Source: Actinomycetota bacterium (GTDB lineage Bacteria; Actinomycetota; Acidimicrobiia; Acidimicrobiales; Ilumatobacteraceae). Taken from it: 6,688 bases of DNA. Of this stretch, positions 6,015-6,688 are shown in pieces. Both the position numbers and the translations under genes were made by a program. The number at the start of each line of letters is the position of its first letter. Positions within the stretch are counted from its first letter, which is position 1. Where the stretch lies: NCBI GenBank assembly GCA_009705865.1, contig WLSJ01000093.1, forward strand, positions 1 through 6,688. The letters run 5' to 3'. The notes under the pieces were generated by a model. It saw nothing but the letters and a program-made list of their open reading frames with translations, made no database searches and had not been told where the DNA came from.

Positions 6015-6688
6015 CGAGAACCAATCTTGACAGGTACAGCATGCGCTGCTGACTCTTTAGCGTGATAACTAGACCGAGTCAGCGGGCTTGATTCCACATG
6101 ACCAATTCCGAGGGACTCTCCTACGTGCTTGTACATGTCGAACACGTGAGGCTCTACCCAACGCGAGACTGGCAAGTGATGTGAAGTTGGTCGAAGGTAT
6201 TGACCAATCGTCACGATGTCAACACCAATGGCCGCCAGATCAGCAAGCACGCCAACAACTTCCTCATCTGTTTCACCCATGCCCACGATGAGTCCTGATT
6301 TCACGGTGCGCCCATGAGCTTTTGCACGCGCTAATACAGAAAGACTTCGTGCATAACCAGCCGATGGTCGAACCGCACGTTGTAAACGCGGAACAGTTTC
6401 TACGTTGTGGTTCAACACGTCAGGTGCAGCATCCAAAATAATGTCAAGCGATGCTGTTCCGCGCGCATCTGAGATCAACGTTTCAACCTGGATTGTTGAG
6501 TCAAGTCGTCGTATTGCTTCAACACACTCTGCAATATGGCCCATTCCTTCATCTGCAAGATCATCTCTTGCAACCATGGTGAGCACTACATATGACAGTC
6601 CCATTTCCGCAACTGCTGCAGCAATTCGCGCGGGCTCATCTGCATCTGGCGCATTTGGTTTACTGGTATCGATGAGACAAAATCCGCA
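6011..6688 (-). CDS. lipA: Lipoyl synthase LipA, N-terminus cut by the window edge
   Basis: This radical-SAM enzyme inserts two sulfur atoms at C6 and C8 of protein-bound octanoyl groups, making the lipoyl cofactor of 2-oxoacid dehydrogenases and glycine cleavage H protein. The last 225 residues are visible and the frame is open to base 6688. The first visible residues, CGFC, are the second and third cysteines of the CxxxCxxC motif that binds the SAM [4Fe-4S] cluster, followed by LIDTSKP. Other LipA hallmarks are VARDDL, NHNVETVPRLQRAVRP, SGLIVGMGETDEEV, TIGQYLRPTSHHLPV and the C-terminal RSSYHA motif, whose serine ligates the auxiliary sulfur-donor cluster. The auxiliary CX4CX5C motif must lie outside the window. 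Ser replaces the usual Gly in IDTGKP, a mild change. The Met at 6602-6604 is internal (the TMGL-like position), not the start. Neither lipB nor a promoter is visible. Confidence 0.97.
   Translation of the reverse strand, partial: CGFCLIDTSKPNAPDADEPARIAAAVAEMGLSYVVLTMVARDDLADEGMGHIAECVEAIRRLDSTIQVETLISDARGTASLDIILDAAPDVLNHNVETVPRLQRAVRPSAGYARSLSVLARAKAHGRTVKSGLIVGMGETDEEVVGVLADLAAIGVDIVTIGQYLRPTSHHLPVSRWVEPHVFDMYKHVGESLGIGHVESSPLTRSSYHAKESAAHAVPVKIGSR

Noticed and set aside
6602..6604. ATG at 6604-6602 as the start of lipA.
   Set aside because: The upstream frame continues to the window edge and encodes the CGFC cysteines of the radical-SAM motif, so this Met is internal.

Overview
The window comes from a bacterial chromosome with about 50% G+C by eye and very dense coding. 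It carries six genes and no intergenic stretch longer than 48 bases. The enzyme repertoire (acyl-CoA dehydrogenase, long-form D-aminoacylase-like amidohydrolase, amidase-signature hydrolase, M24 aminopeptidase) and the LipA sequence suggest an actinobacterium. An aquatic Acidimicrobiia-type lineage would fit the moderate G+C, but that taxonomic call is tentative. No mobile element, CRISPR array, tRNA, rRNA or phage gene is visible.

Layout: on the + strand, bases 1-1236 hold the 3' part of an amidase-signature family hydrolase whose start lies before the window. Everything else is on the - strand. In transcription order (right to left) it is: lipA (lipoyl synthase, N-terminus cut by the window edge), an M24 Xaa-Pro peptidase, a 571-residue D-aminoacylase-like amidohydrolase, a 244-residue multi-pass membrane protein of unknown function, and an acyl-CoA dehydrogenase. 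The amidase and the acyl-CoA dehydrogenase converge, and their TAA stops abut with no base between them.

The five minus-strand genes look like one operon. lipA and the peptidase overlap by four bases (ATGA). The amidohydrolase and the membrane protein overlap by four bases (GTGA). The membrane protein and the dehydrogenase are 9 bases apart in the same reading frame, separated by three stop codons. The only real gap is the 48 bases before the amidohydrolase, which has the one clear Shine-Dalgarno sequence in the window.

Functionally, the peptidase and amidohydrolase suggest salvage of peptides or N-acylated (possibly D-) amino acids. The dehydrogenase would oxidise acyl-CoA thioesters, and lipoyl synthase supplies the cofactor of the 2-oxoacid dehydrogenases and the glycine cleavage system. 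That is a plausible catabolic theme rather than a proven pathway. The window is mostly ordinary metabolism. The points most worth a second look are the uncharacterised membrane protein, the non-canonical metal site of the amidohydrolase, and the tightly packed gene junctions.
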